The notes below the pieces were generated by a model. It worked only from the letters and a program-made list of their open reading frames with translations, was not told the origin of the DNA and searched no databases. Shown here one piece after another: positions 42,010 through 50,423 of a stretch of 64,000 nucleotides of DNA; positions within the stretch are counted from its first letter, which is position 1; each line of letters begins with the position of its first letter. The stretch comes from Streptomyces fildesensis (lineage in GTDB: Bacteria > Actinomycetota > Actinomycetes > Streptomycetales > Streptomycetaceae): positions 29,100 through 93,099 of the forward strand of contig NZ_JAAIKO010000032.1 of assembly GCF_016107395.1 (NCBI RefSeq), given 5' to 3'. A program made the translations under genes and the position numbers.

Positions 42010-42822
42010 TCAGCCGCCCCGCAGCGCCCGCTCGATGATCCGCATCACCTCGGCGGGCGAGGCGTCCGTACGCGCCACCGTGACCACGACCTCGCCGGTC
42101 TGCGAGACCGCCGCGGCGGGCGCCGAAGGAGGCCCCGCCGGCCGCCTGACCCCTATGCCGGTGCCGAACGTCGCCTTGATCACGTCGAAGGCGTGGTCCA
42201 GCTGCGCCTCCACGTCCCCCTTGCCGCCGGCCCGCAGCCAGCGCCGCAGCACATGGTTGTGCGCCGCCACCACGGCCGACGCGGCGACCTCGGCGAGCAG
42301 CGGGTCGTCGTCGCCGTCATGGTGCGCCGACTCGTCGAAGTGGCCCAGCAGATAACGGGTGAAGAGCCGCTCGTAGCGGGCCACAGAAGCGATCTCGCGC
42401 TCCCGCAGCGTCGGCACCTCACGGGTCAGCCGGTACCGCTCCACGGAGACCTCGGGGGACTCCGCGTACATCCGCAGCACCTCGGTGATGCCGCGGCACA
42501 CGGTGTCCAGCGGGTGCTCATGCGGTTCCGCGGAGTCCAGGACGGCCTGGACCCGCACCAGCGTGTCGTCGTGGTCCGGGAAGATCGCCTCTTCCTTGGA
42601 CCGGAAGTGCCGGAAGAACGTCCTGCGGGCCACCCCGGCCGCCGCCGCGATGTCGTCGACGGTCGTCGCCTCGTACCCCCGGGACGCGAACAGGTGCATC
42701 GCGGACGCGGCGAGGTCCTGCCGCACCCGGTGGCGCTGGGCGGCGGCACGGCGGCCGTTCGCCGTAGCCGGCGCGGGGCCTTCTGCGGTGGTCTTCGTCG
42801 CGGACTTGAGGGGCTGGGCCAT
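42010..42822 (-). CDS. TetR-family transcriptional regulator
   Basis: 270 residues. The N-terminal helix-turn-helix domain at about residues 30-80 reads AMHLFASRGYEATTVDDIAAAAGVARRTFFRHFRSKEE, a textbook TetR pattern; the remainder is a helical ligand domain with a disordered, Pro/Ala-rich patch near residue 235. Its position between hbd and ccr makes it the likely regulator of the ethylmalonyl-CoA genes, perhaps sensing an acyl-CoA. ATG 42822 follows TACGTT by six bases (leaderless); ATG 42840 is an alternative start. Confidence 0.88.
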   Translation of the reverse strand: MAQPLKSATKTTAEGPAPATANGRRAAAQRHRVRQDLAASAMHLFASRGYEATTVDDIAAAAGVARRTFFRHFRSKEEAIFPDHDDTLVRVQAVLDSAEPHEHPLDTVCRGITEVLRMYAESPEVSVERYRLTREVPTLREREIASVARYERLFTRYLLGHFDESAHHDGDDDPLLAEVAASAVVAAHNHVLRRWLRAGGKGDVEAQLDHAFDVIKATFGTGIGVRRPAGPPSAPAAAVSQTGEVVVTVARTDASPAEVMRIIERALRGG

Positions 42823-42834
42823 ACGTGGAACGTA
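42822..42834. promoter_or_regulatory. Candidate autoregulatory operator of tetR
   Basis: TACGT-GGA-ACGTA, a perfect inverted repeat, covers the first base of the tetR start codon and its -10 box (TACGTT on the coding strand). Occupation would block transcription directly. Paired ACGT cores also occur upstream of ccr. Confidence 0.55.
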
Positions 42835-42919
42835 CTCCATGGCCGGGCCCGCGCGGGACGTACGGGGCGGCCGGGACGGCCCCCGCGGGCCGAGCAGACC
42901 GCCCCAGCCGCCCTCATGA

Positions 42920-44734
42920 TCAGCGCCGGGCATACTCGCGGAAGCCGCGGCCCGTCTTGCGGCCGAGGCACCCCGCCGACACCAGGTGCTCCAGCAGCGG
43001 CGAGGGCGCCAGGCCCGGGTCGCGGAACTCCTTGTGCAGCACCTGCTCGATCGCCAGGGACACATCCAGTCCGACGACGTCCAGCAGCTCGAACGGGCCC
43101 ATCGGGTACCCGCCGCCGAGCTTCATGGCGGTGTCGATGTCCGCCACCGTCGCGTAGTTCTCCTGGACCATCTTCACGGCGTTGTTCAGGTACGGGAACA
43201 ACAGGGCGTTGACGATGAAGCCGGCCCGGTCCCCGCAGTCCACGGCGTGCTTGCGCACCTTCCCGCACACCTCTCGGACGGTGGCGTGCACATCGTCCGA
43301 GGTCAGGACGGTACGGACCACCTCGACGAGCTTCATCGCGGGCGCCGGGTTGAAGAAGTGCATCCCGATCACGTCCCGCGGGCGCGAGGTCGCGCGGGCG
43401 ATGACGATGACGGGCAGCGAGGACGTCGTGGTGGCGAGCACCGCACCGGGCTTGCACACCTCGTCCAGCGCGGTGAAGAGCGCCTGCTTGACGGCGAGGT
43501 CCTCGGCGACGGCCTCGACGGCCAGGTCCACGTCGCCGAAGGCGTCGTACGAGCCGGCCGGCGTCACCCGGGCGACGGCCGCGTCGCGCTGCTCCTGCGT
43601 CAGCCGCCCCTTGGCGACCGAGCGGTCCAGCGACTTGGCCAGCTTGGCGACGGCCTGGTCGGCCTTCTCCTGCGAGCGGGCGGCCAGCACGACGTCGTAA
43701 CCGGCCTTCGCGAACACCTCGGCGATACCGGTCGCCATGGTGCCGGATCCGGCGACGCCCACGCTGCGGACGTCACGGCCCGCGACACCGGCGGTCCCTG
43801 CGGTGTCCGGGGTCGAGGCGTCGGTGACGACGACCTCGCTGCCGGGAGCCTCGTAGGTGTAGAAACCGCGGCCCGACTTGCGGCCGGACAGACCGGCGGC
43901 GGCCAGCTGGCCGAGGATCGGGGCGGGCGCGTGCAGCCGGTCGTGGGACGCCTCGTACATCGCCTCCAGGACGGTCTGCGCGGTGTCGATGCCGATCAGG
44001 TCGAGCAGCGCCAGCGGGCCCATCGGCAGGCCGCAGCCGAGCCGCATCGCCGCGTCGATGTCCTCGCGGGTCGCGTACTTCGACTCGTACATCGCCGCGG
44101 CCTGGTTGAGATAGCCGAACAGCAGGCCGTCGGCGATGAAGCCGGGGCGGTCGCCGACGGGGACCGGCTCCTTGCCGAGCGCGCGCACCAGCGCGGTCAC
44201 CGAGGCGGTCGCCTCCGGCGAGGTCAGGACGGTGGAGACCACCTCGACCAGTTTCATGGCGGGTGCCGGGGCGAAGAAGTGCAGGCCGAGGACGCGGTCC
44301 GGGCGCGTGGTGTGCGAGGCCAGCCGGGTCACCGACAGGGCGTTGGTGCCCGTCGCGATGATGGCGTCCGGCTTCACGATCAGGTCGAGCGCCTCGAAGA
44401 CCGCCTGCTTGGCCTCGAACTGCTCGTTCACGACCTCGATGACCAGATCGGCCTCGGCGGCCGCCTGCAGGTCGGGGAAGGTGCGGAACCGCGCGAGGGT
44501 GTCGGCGCGCTCGGCCTCGGTGATCCGGCCGCGCTCGACGGCACGCGCCGTGGACTGGTCCAGCGCCGTGACAGCCGTGCGGGCGGCGGTGTCGCTGGTG
44601 TCGATGCCGATGACCTCATGGCCGGCGCGGGCCATGACCTCGGCGATTCCGGCGCCCATGGTGCCGAGGCCGACGACGGCGACGGTGGGCAGGGCGAGGG
44701 AGGGCAGGGGACTGCTGCTGGACGGACGGTCCAT
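42920..44734 (-). CDS. Double-domain 3-hydroxyacyl-CoA (3-hydroxybutyryl-CoA) dehydrogenase
   Basis: 604 residues made of two homologous 3-hydroxyacyl-CoA dehydrogenase units. Unit 1 (about 17-300) starts with VAVVGLGTMGAGIAEVMARAGHEV; unit 2 (about 320-604) with SVGVAGSGTMATGIAEVFAKAGYDV. Each has an FFAPAPAMKLVEVV or HFFNPAPAMKLVEVV segment, GDRPGFIADGLLF or GDRAGFIVNALLF, and a C-terminal GRKSGRGFY- or GRKTGRGF-type end. It supplies or removes acetoacetyl/3-hydroxybutyryl-CoA upstream of crotonyl-CoA. Start ATG 44734 has GGAG eight bases upstream. The stop is 97 bases before tetR. Confidence 0.9.
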   Translation of the reverse strand: MDRPSSSSPLPSLALPTVAVVGLGTMGAGIAEVMARAGHEVIGIDTSDTAARTAVTALDQSTARAVERGRITEAERADTLARFRTFPDLQAAAEADLVIEVVNEQFEAKQAVFEALDLIVKPDAIIATGTNALSVTRLASHTTRPDRVLGLHFFAPAPAMKLVEVVSTVLTSPEATASVTALVRALGKEPVPVGDRPGFIADGLLFGYLNQAAAMYESKYATREDIDAAMRLGCGLPMGPLALLDLIGIDTAQTVLEAMYEASHDRLHAPAPILGQLAAAGLSGRKSGRGFYTYEAPGSEVVVTDASTPDTAGTAGVAGRDVRSVGVAGSGTMATGIAEVFAKAGYDVVLAARSQEKADQAVAKLAKSLDRSVAKGRLTQEQRDAAVARVTPAGSYDAFGDVDLAVEAVAEDLAVKQALFTALDEVCKPGAVLATTTSSLPVIVIARATSRPRDVIGMHFFNPAPAMKLVEVVRTVLTSDDVHATVREVCGKVRKHAVDCGDRAGFIVNALLFPYLNNAVKMVQENYATVADIDTAMKLGGGYPMGPFELLDVVGLDVSLAIEQVLHKEFRDPGLAPSPLLEHLVSAGCLGRKTGRGFREYARR

Positions 44735-45089
44735 CGCGAAACTCCAGATGCTGAGGAGACCGCTGCTGCCGGGAGGCGCGCGCGGCTGAGGAGTTGGTGG
44801 AGTCGCGGGCCACGGAGAAGGGGTGGATGCCCGCATGAGGGTGAAGGGCGGGCCCTGTCCCGGGGCCGCGCCGCGATGGTGCCGAACCGACGTGAAGTGT
44901 TGCGTGCTGCTGAGCGGTGGTGCGTGCCCGGAACACGTACGGGTGGTGCGTTCCGGGCTGTGCGCGGCGGCTGCGTCACCAGGCTGCCGTGCACGTTGGT
45001 CCGAGGGTAACCGGCCGGTAACCTACGCGCCAGACCACCGCCCATGTGATCTGTACCGCGTACAGATGAGCGCGCCGTAGGCTGAGCGG
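44735..45089. promoter_or_regulatory. 355-base divergent intergenic region with a strong palindrome
   Basis: No gene is supported here. Near the HEAT gene it holds ATCTGTAC-CGC-GTACAGAT (45049-45067), a perfect 19-bp inverted repeat, and TAGGCT (45078-45083) six bases before GTG 45090. GGTAACC is directly repeated at 45006-45012 and 45017-45023, 11 bp apart. The half next to hbd shows no clear promoter. Confidence 0.6.
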
Positions 45090-45638
45090 GTGGATTCCGC
45101 AGCGCGCGACGAACTGGCCGGCGTACTCACCGCACCGGGGCAGCCCCTCGAAGTCAGGGAGGCCGCCGCCGTGGCCCTGGCCGCCGCAGGGGACCGGAGG
45201 GCCTTCGAAACCCTCGCCCTGCTGCTCAACTACCGTGAGCCGGAACGGGCCGAGAACGCGGCCCGGGCGCTCGCCCTGCTGGGGGACCCGCGCACCGCGC
45301 GGGCCGCCGCCGCGCTCGCGACCAATCCGCTCCGGGTCGCCTACGCCGTACCGCCGATCCGGCTGCTCGTCCAATTGAGGGCGCCGGAATCCGTCCCCGC
45401 GCTCATCGAGACCCTGGACCGGCTGCTGGCCGAGCAGACCCTCGGCTGGGACGCCGTTCCCGCCTGCGTGGAGGGGCTCGGCGAGCTCGGCGACCCCCGG
45501 GCGGCGACCGTACTGCGGGCCGCGTGCGCGCATCCCCGGCTGCGCACGGCCGCCGTCGCGGCCCTCGAGCGGATCGGCGGCTACGAGGCGGACGCGTCCG
45601 GCGCGCGCGCCGCGTCCGACGAGGCGCCGCGGACGTAG
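45090..45638 (+). CDS. HEAT-repeat protein
   Basis: 182-residue all-helical protein of about four or five HEAT/PBS-lyase-type repeats: LEVREAAAVALAAAGDRRAFETLALLL, RAENAARALALLGDPRTARAAAALA, ESVPALIETLDRL and LGELGDPRAATVLRAACAHPRLRTAAVAALERIGG. A protein-binding scaffold is likely; no partner is evident. GTG start is supported by TAGGCT six bases upstream, with a palindrome at the expected -35 position. It overlaps the convergent acetyltransferase by 58 bases. Confidence 0.82.
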   Translation: MDSAARDELAGVLTAPGQPLEVREAAAVALAAAGDRRAFETLALLLNYREPERAENAARALALLGDPRTARAAAALATNPLRVAYAVPPIRLLVQLRAPESVPALIETLDRLLAEQTLGWDAVPACVEGLGELGDPRAATVLRAACAHPRLRTAAVAALERIGGYEADASGARAASDEAPRT

Positions 45639-46132
45639 CGCACCTCGCGCAGGAACACGTCGCCGTAGTCCTCCTGCTGTTCGGCGCCGTCGGGCACGAA
45701 GCCGGCCTTCTCGTAGAAACGGCGGGCGCGCGCGTTGTCGGCCAGCACCCAGAGCCGCAGACGCGGGAAGTCGCGGTCCGCGGCGCGGGCCAGCACCGCA
45801 CCGATGAGCGCGCGGCCCGCGCCGGTGCCGATCCGGTCCGGGCGGACGTAGATCGCGTACAGCTCGCCGTCGCCCGGCTCGGCGTCGTCGCCCCGGTACG
45901 GGCCGTGGGCGGCCCAGCCGGTGACCTCGGTCCCGTCGGCCGACACGAGGTTCTCCACCCGGCCGGTGTCGTGGGCGAACCACTCGCGGCGCCGGGCCGC
46001 GTCCTCCGGCGCCGACATCGCGTCGAGGTACCCCTGCGGCACGATGCCGGCGTACGCGCTCTGCCAGCCGCGCACCCGGATCGCGGAAACGGCGTCGATG
46101 TCGTCGCCGGTCATCACTCGAACATCGGTCAT
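45581..46132 (-). CDS. GNAT-family N-acetyltransferase
   Basis: 183-residue acetyl-CoA-dependent acyltransferase. The GNAT core is visible: VRVMTGDDIDAVSAIRVRGWQSAYAGIVP at the N-terminus, LYAIYVRPDRIGTGAGRALIGAVL for acetyl-CoA pyrophosphate binding, and LWVLADNARARRFYEKAGFVPDG. Acceptor unknown. ATG 46132 is preceded at seven bases by AGATTA (TAATCT on the coding strand), a leaderless-type -10 box lying inside the end of the radical SAM gene. Confidence 0.85.
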   Translation of the reverse strand: MTDVRVMTGDDIDAVSAIRVRGWQSAYAGIVPQGYLDAMSAPEDAARRREWFAHDTGRVENLVSADGTEVTGWAAHGPYRGDDAEPGDGELYAIYVRPDRIGTGAGRALIGAVLARAADRDFPRLRLWVLADNARARRFYEKAGFVPDGAEQQEDYGDVFLREVRYVRGASSDAARAPDASAS

Positions 46133-46142
46133 GGGCAGGAGA

Positions 46143-47177
46143 TTAGAGCAGCGACAGCTGGGTCGGTCCCTCGACCTCCACCGGGGCGGCGGCGGGCGGC
46201 GGGACGGCCCGAAGGGCGTTGGACCGGGCCGGGCCGATGCCGAACTCCGTGGCGAACTCGTGCACTTGGCGGGTGATGCGCCGCTGGTACCACGTGGGGG
46301 CGTACGAACCGTCCGCATAGAGCGCCTTGTAGCGGCTGAGCAGCCGCGGATGGTGCACGGAGAGCCAGGCCAGGTACCACTCGCGGGCGCCCGGCCGCAG
46401 ATGCAGCACGAGCGGGGTGACGGAGGTGGCCCCGGACCGCGCGATGGCGCGCACGGTATCGCGCAGCTGCTCGGGGGAGTCGCTGAGATACGGCAGGACG
46501 GGCGCCATCAGGACGCCGCAGCGGATCCCGTTCCCGTTCAGCGTCCGGCAGACCTCCAGCCGCTTGCCGGGGGACGGCGTACCGGGCTCGACGGTGCGCC
46601 ACAGCTCGCGGTCGAGGAAGCCGACGGAGACCGCGATGGAGACCTCGGTGACCCGGGCCGCCTGCCGCAGCAGGTCCAGATCGCGCAGGATCAGCGAGCC
46701 CTTGGTGAGGATCGAGAACGGATTGGCGTGGTCGCGCAGCGCGCCGATGATGCCGGGCATGAGCTGGTAGCGGCCCTCGGCCCGCTGGTAGCAGTCCACG
46801 TTGGTGCCCATGGCGATGTGCTGCCCCTGCCAGCGCGGCCCGGCGAGCTCCTTGCGGAGCAGTTCGGGCGCGTTCACCTTGACGATGATCTGCGAGTCGA
46901 AGTCGAGACCGGTGTCGAGGTCCAGATAGCTGTGCGTCTTGCGGGCGAAACAGTAGACGCAGGCGTGGCTGCATCCCCGGTACGGGTTGACCGTCCAGTC
47001 GAACGGCATCTGCGAGGCGCCCGGCACGCGGTTCACGATCGACCGGGCCCGTACCTCGTGGAAGGTGATGCCGCGGAATTCGGGGGTGTCGAAGGTCCGG
47101 GTGACCACGTCCGTCCCGAACAGTGCGGGCGTGGTGGCGGTGGCGGCCTCGTCGCGGCCCAGGTTGTCCCAGCGCAT
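46143..47177 (-). CDS. Radical SAM protein (Rv2578c / SplB-related family)
   Basis: 344 residues. The 4Fe-4S motif CSHACVYC at about residues 70-77 follows NPYRGC, as in the actinobacterial Rv2578c family related to spore photoproduct lyase, and ARKTHSYLDLD continues the pattern. Later segments (SILTKGSLILRDLDLL, VSIAVSVGFLDRELWR) fit the partial TIM barrel. The reaction is unknown. GGAGG lies a few bases upstream. The AT-rich divergent promoter region contains a LexA-box-like sequence, which would fit a DNA-damage role. Confidence 0.82.
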   Translation of the reverse strand: MRWDNLGRDEAATATTPALFGTDVVTRTFDTPEFRGITFHEVRARSIVNRVPGASQMPFDWTVNPYRGCSHACVYCFARKTHSYLDLDTGLDFDSQIIVKVNAPELLRKELAGPRWQGQHIAMGTNVDCYQRAEGRYQLMPGIIGALRDHANPFSILTKGSLILRDLDLLRQAARVTEVSIAVSVGFLDRELWRTVEPGTPSPGKRLEVCRTLNGNGIRCGVLMAPVLPYLSDSPEQLRDTVRAIARSGATSVTPLVLHLRPGAREWYLAWLSVHHPRLLSRYKALYADGSYAPTWYQRRITRQVHEFATEFGIGPARSNALRAVPPPAAAPVEVEGPTQLSLL

Positions 47178-47203
47178 GACGCCCTCCTCAGTAGCTCCTC
47201 CAT

Positions 47204-47221
47204 AGAATAGAACACATATTC
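47204..47221. promoter_or_regulatory. AT-rich divergent promoter with LexA-box-like site
   Basis: GAACACATATTC (47210-47221) matches the GAAC-N4-GTTC SOS box with one mismatch in the second half. It adjoins AGAATA (TATTCT on the minus strand), the likely -10 box of the radical SAM gene. The only strongly AT-rich promoter spot in this part of the window. Confidence 0.4.
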
Positions 47222-47279
47222 GGTTAGCGCGTGTGGTTGGCTTGCCCGGCACATGCGGGCACGGACCGGAGGAGAAGAA

Positions 47280-47729
47280 ATGGCGCAGGTCGAGGCCACC
47301 ACCCAGCGGGTCATCGAAGCGGAACCGGAGCGGGTGTACGACGCTCTCGCGGACTACGCGGGCACCAGGAAGACCCTGCTCCCCGAGCAGTTCAGCGAGT
47401 ACGAGGTCCGCGAGGGCGGCAGCGGCGCCGGCACGCTGGTGCACTGGAAGCTGCAGGCGACCAGCAAGCGGATCCGCGACTGCCTCTTCGACGTCACCGC
47501 GCCGACCACCGGACAGCTGGTCGAGGCCGACCGCAACTCGTCCATGGTCACCACGTGGACGGTGACCCCGGCGGGTGCCGGCCGGTCCAGGGTCGTCTCC
47601 ACCACCACCTGGGACGGCGCCGGCGGCATCGGCGGCTTCTTCGAGCGGACCTTCGCGCCCAAGGGACTCGGGCGCATCTGCGACGAGGTGCTCGCGAAGC
47701 TGGCCGCCGAGGTCGAGGCGGCCGAGTAA
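47280..47729 (+). CDS. SRPBCC (START-like) family protein
   Basis: 149 residues. It opens QVEATTQRVIEAEPERVYDALADY, the polyketide-cyclase/START entry strand and helix, then alternates beta strands to the long C-terminal helix GLGRICDEVLAKLAAEVEAAE. The fold binds hydrophobic ligands; the ligand is unknown. A very strong GGAGGAGA lies just before the ATG, which excludes the GTG/ATG candidates upstream. Divergent from the radical SAM gene, with which it shares the AT-rich promoter region. Confidence 0.82.
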   Translation: MAQVEATTQRVIEAEPERVYDALADYAGTRKTLLPEQFSEYEVREGGSGAGTLVHWKLQATSKRIRDCLFDVTAPTTGQLVEADRNSSMVTTWTVTPAGAGRSRVVSTTTWDGAGGIGGFFERTFAPKGLGRICDEVLAKLAAEVEAAE

Positions 47730-47877
47730 CCGTCGTGCCGTCTGAGCCCCGTCCGGGTTCGATCGTTCACTGATACGGGTGGTTCTGCATCGCTTCGGAG
47801 AATCGTCGCGCTTGTTCGTCGTTGTCGCTTAATGCGGGAAATGGGCGACGAGGCAGGCGCGACGAGGGGAGCGGCAC

Positions 47878-50325
47878 GTGGGCGGAACCACTCTGGCCGA
47901 ACGGGCCGGAAGGTCCGGACGGGCCGAACCGGCGGACGGCGCGGCATCGACCGGCCCTGAACCGGCCGATGCCCCGCCGCCCGGCGCGGACGGCCCGTCC
48001 GGTTCGGCCACCGGCATTCCGCCGGCCGACCTGACCCCGCGCAGAGTGCGGCTGGTCTTCCTCGGCCTGATGCTCACACTGCTGCTCGCCGCCCTCGACC
48101 AGATGATCGTGGCGACCGCCCTCCCGAAGATCGTCGGAGAGCTGCACGGCCTGGAGAAGATGTCCTGGGCCGTCACCGCCTACCTGCTCGCGTCGACCAT
48201 CGGCCTGCCGATCTACGGCAAGCTCGGCGACCTCTTCGGCCGCAAGCGGGTCTTCCAGTTCGCGATCATCGTCTTCGTCATCGGCTCCGCGCTGGCCGGC
48301 TGGTCGCGCACCATGGACCAGCTGATCGCCTTCCGCGCGGTTCAGGGCGTCGGCGGCGGCGGGCTCATGATCGGTGTGCAGGCGATCATGGCGGACATCG
48401 TCCCGCCCCGCGAACGCGGCCGCTACATGGGCCTGATCGGCGCCGCCTACGGGGTCGCGTCCGTCGCCGGACCGCTGCTCGGCGGCTTCTTCACCGACCA
48501 CACCTCATGGCGCTGGTGCTTCTACATCAACGTGCCGTTCGGCCTGTTCACCCTCGCCCTCATCACCGTCGTGCTGCGGCTGCCCCGCCCCACGATCCGG
48601 CCCCGCCTCGACGTGCTGGGAGCGCTGCTGCTCGCGGCCGGCTCCACCTGTCTGGTGCTGCTGACCAGTTGGGGCGGCACCACCTACGCGTGGCGCTCGG
48701 AGATGATCGTCGGACTCGGCGCGGGCGCCGTCGTCAGCGCCGTGCTCTTCGTCCTGACCGAACACTTCGCGGCCGAACCCGTCATCCCGCTGCGGCTGTT
48801 CCGTGACGGCATCTTCAACGTCACCGCGCTGGTCGGCGCGGTCGTCGGCGTCGCGCTCTTCGGCGCCGCCAGCTATCTGCCGACCTTCCTGCAGATGGTC
48901 GACGGCGCCAGCGCCACCGGCTCCGGGCTGCTGATGCTCCCGATGATGCTCGGCGTCGTCCTCGCCTCCGTCGCCTCCGGCCAGCTGATCAGCAGGACCG
49001 GCCGCTACAAGATCTTCCCGCGGCTCGGCGGCGCGCTCTCCGCGCTCGGCATGTGGCTGCTGTCCCTGCTGGACGCGGGCACCTCCCGGGTCGAGTACAG
49101 CGCCTTCATGGCGGTGCTCGGCCTCGGTATCGGACTCGTGCTGCCGGTCCTGGTGCTCGCCGTGCAGAACTCGGTGCGGCCGGCCGACATCGGCGCCGCC
49201 ACCAGCGCCAACAACTACTTCCGGCAGATCGGTGGATCCGTCGGCGCGGCCGTCTTCGGCACGCTCTTCGCCAACCGGCTGGCCGACCAGCTCGCCGTCG
49301 AACTCCCGCGCGGCGCGCACCTGCCGGACCCCCAGTCGATCACCCCGCAGCTGGTGCACACGCTGCCCGCCGCACTGCGCGACGGCTACGTCCAGGCGTA
49401 CGCCGCAGCCATGCCGCGGATCTTCCTGTACCTGGTGCCGGTGCTCGTCCTCGGCTTCCTGCTCGCATTCCTCCTGAAGGAGAAACCCCTGGTGACCCAG
49501 CATGGTCCCGTCTCCGATCCCGCCGTCCCCCCGGCCAGGACGGCCGCCGGCCGGACCGCCGACGCCGGGGGAGTCCCGGTCTGCGGCACCGTCCAGCACT
49601 CCGACGGCACCTCGGTGGGCCGGGCCGCGCTCACCCTGATCGACGTCACCGGCCGGCAGATCGGCCGCGGCGCGACCGGTGAGGACGGACGGTACGCGCT
49701 GAGCACCCCCGGCACCGGCAGCTATGTACTGATCGCGGCGGCGGGCGGCCATCAGCCGCAGGCCGTCAGCGTGACGGTCGGCGACCGGCCGGTCGAGCTG
49801 GACGTGGTGCTCGGCGGCGCCGGCCGGCTGGCCGGCACGGTGCACACCTCGGACGGCACCCCGGTCCGCGACGCCATCGTGACGCTCACCGACGTACGCG
49901 GTGATGTCGTCTCCAGCACCCGCAGCGCCCGCGAGGGCAGCTACGTGCTGACCGATCTGGTGGCGGGCGAGTACACGCTGGCCGCCAGCGCTCCCGCCTA
50001 CCGCCCCGCCGCGCTGCCGGTCTCGGTGCAGGCGGCCCGTGAGACCCGGCAGGACGTCGAACTGGCCGGTGGCGCGGTGCTGCGCGGCACGGTGCGGGCG
50101 CCCGGTGGCCGGGTGGTCGAGGACGCCCGGGTCACCCTGCTCGACGCGGCGGGCAACGTGGTGGACTCGGTGACGACGGGGGCCGACGGTCTCTTCCGCT
50201 TCGTCGATCTGGCGGCCGGCGAGTACACCGTGATCGCCGCCGGGTACCCGCCGGTGGCCACCGTCCTGCAGGTCGCGGGCGGCGGGCGCACCGAACGCGA
50301 TCTGCAGCTGGGGCACGAGGACTGA
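47878..50325 (+). CDS. DHA2-type MFS drug transporter fused to three beta-sandwich domains
   Basis: 815 residues. A disordered N-tail of about 55 residues precedes 14 membrane helices (about 57-545) with the DHA2 motifs LDQMIVATALPKI in helix 1 and GKLGDLFGRKRVF between helices 2 and 3. The C-terminal 270 residues hold three carboxypeptidase-regulatory-like repeats at about 565-645, 650-728 and 730-812, each with a TLxDVxGx...Y/F...L...GEYTL-type pattern. Likely a proton-driven efflux pump. With 14 helices and the basic motif-A loop inside, the extra domains are predicted cytoplasmic. GTG start with GAGGGGAG upstream. Confidence 0.88.
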   Translation: MGGTTLAERAGRSGRAEPADGAASTGPEPADAPPPGADGPSGSATGIPPADLTPRRVRLVFLGLMLTLLLAALDQMIVATALPKIVGELHGLEKMSWAVTAYLLASTIGLPIYGKLGDLFGRKRVFQFAIIVFVIGSALAGWSRTMDQLIAFRAVQGVGGGGLMIGVQAIMADIVPPRERGRYMGLIGAAYGVASVAGPLLGGFFTDHTSWRWCFYINVPFGLFTLALITVVLRLPRPTIRPRLDVLGALLLAAGSTCLVLLTSWGGTTYAWRSEMIVGLGAGAVVSAVLFVLTEHFAAEPVIPLRLFRDGIFNVTALVGAVVGVALFGAASYLPTFLQMVDGASATGSGLLMLPMMLGVVLASVASGQLISRTGRYKIFPRLGGALSALGMWLLSLLDAGTSRVEYSAFMAVLGLGIGLVLPVLVLAVQNSVRPADIGAATSANNYFRQIGGSVGAAVFGTLFANRLADQLAVELPRGAHLPDPQSITPQLVHTLPAALRDGYVQAYAAAMPRIFLYLVPVLVLGFLLAFLLKEKPLVTQHGPVSDPAVPPARTAAGRTADAGGVPVCGTVQHSDGTSVGRAALTLIDVTGRQIGRGATGEDGRYALSTPGTGSYVLIAAAGGHQPQAVSVTVGDRPVELDVVLGGAGRLAGTVHTSDGTPVRDAIVTLTDVRGDVVSSTRSAREGSYVLTDLVAGEYTLAASAPAYRPAALPVSVQAARETRQDVELAGGAVLRGTVRAPGGRVVEDARVTLLDAAGNVVDSVTTGADGLFRFVDLAAGEYTVIAAGYPPVATVLQVAGGGRTERDLQLGHED

Positions 50326-50370
50326 CTCGCGCTGACGGAGGGGCTGACGGGGCGCGCGGATGATGCGGAA

Positions 50371-50400
50371 CTCCCTCGGCGTCCGGGCGCGGCGAGGGAG
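50371..50400. terminator. Bidirectional terminator
   Basis: CTCCCTCG / CGAGGGAG, 8-bp perfect arms around a 14-nt loop, midway between two convergent genes. Confidence 0.55.
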
Positions 50401-50423
50401 GTGTGCGCCGGGCGGCGCCGGGG

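Noticed and set aside
44823..45080. An 85-codon frame in the hbd-HEAT intergenic region
   Set aside because: No ribosome site, no family resemblance, and it runs through the palindrome and promoter of the HEAT gene.
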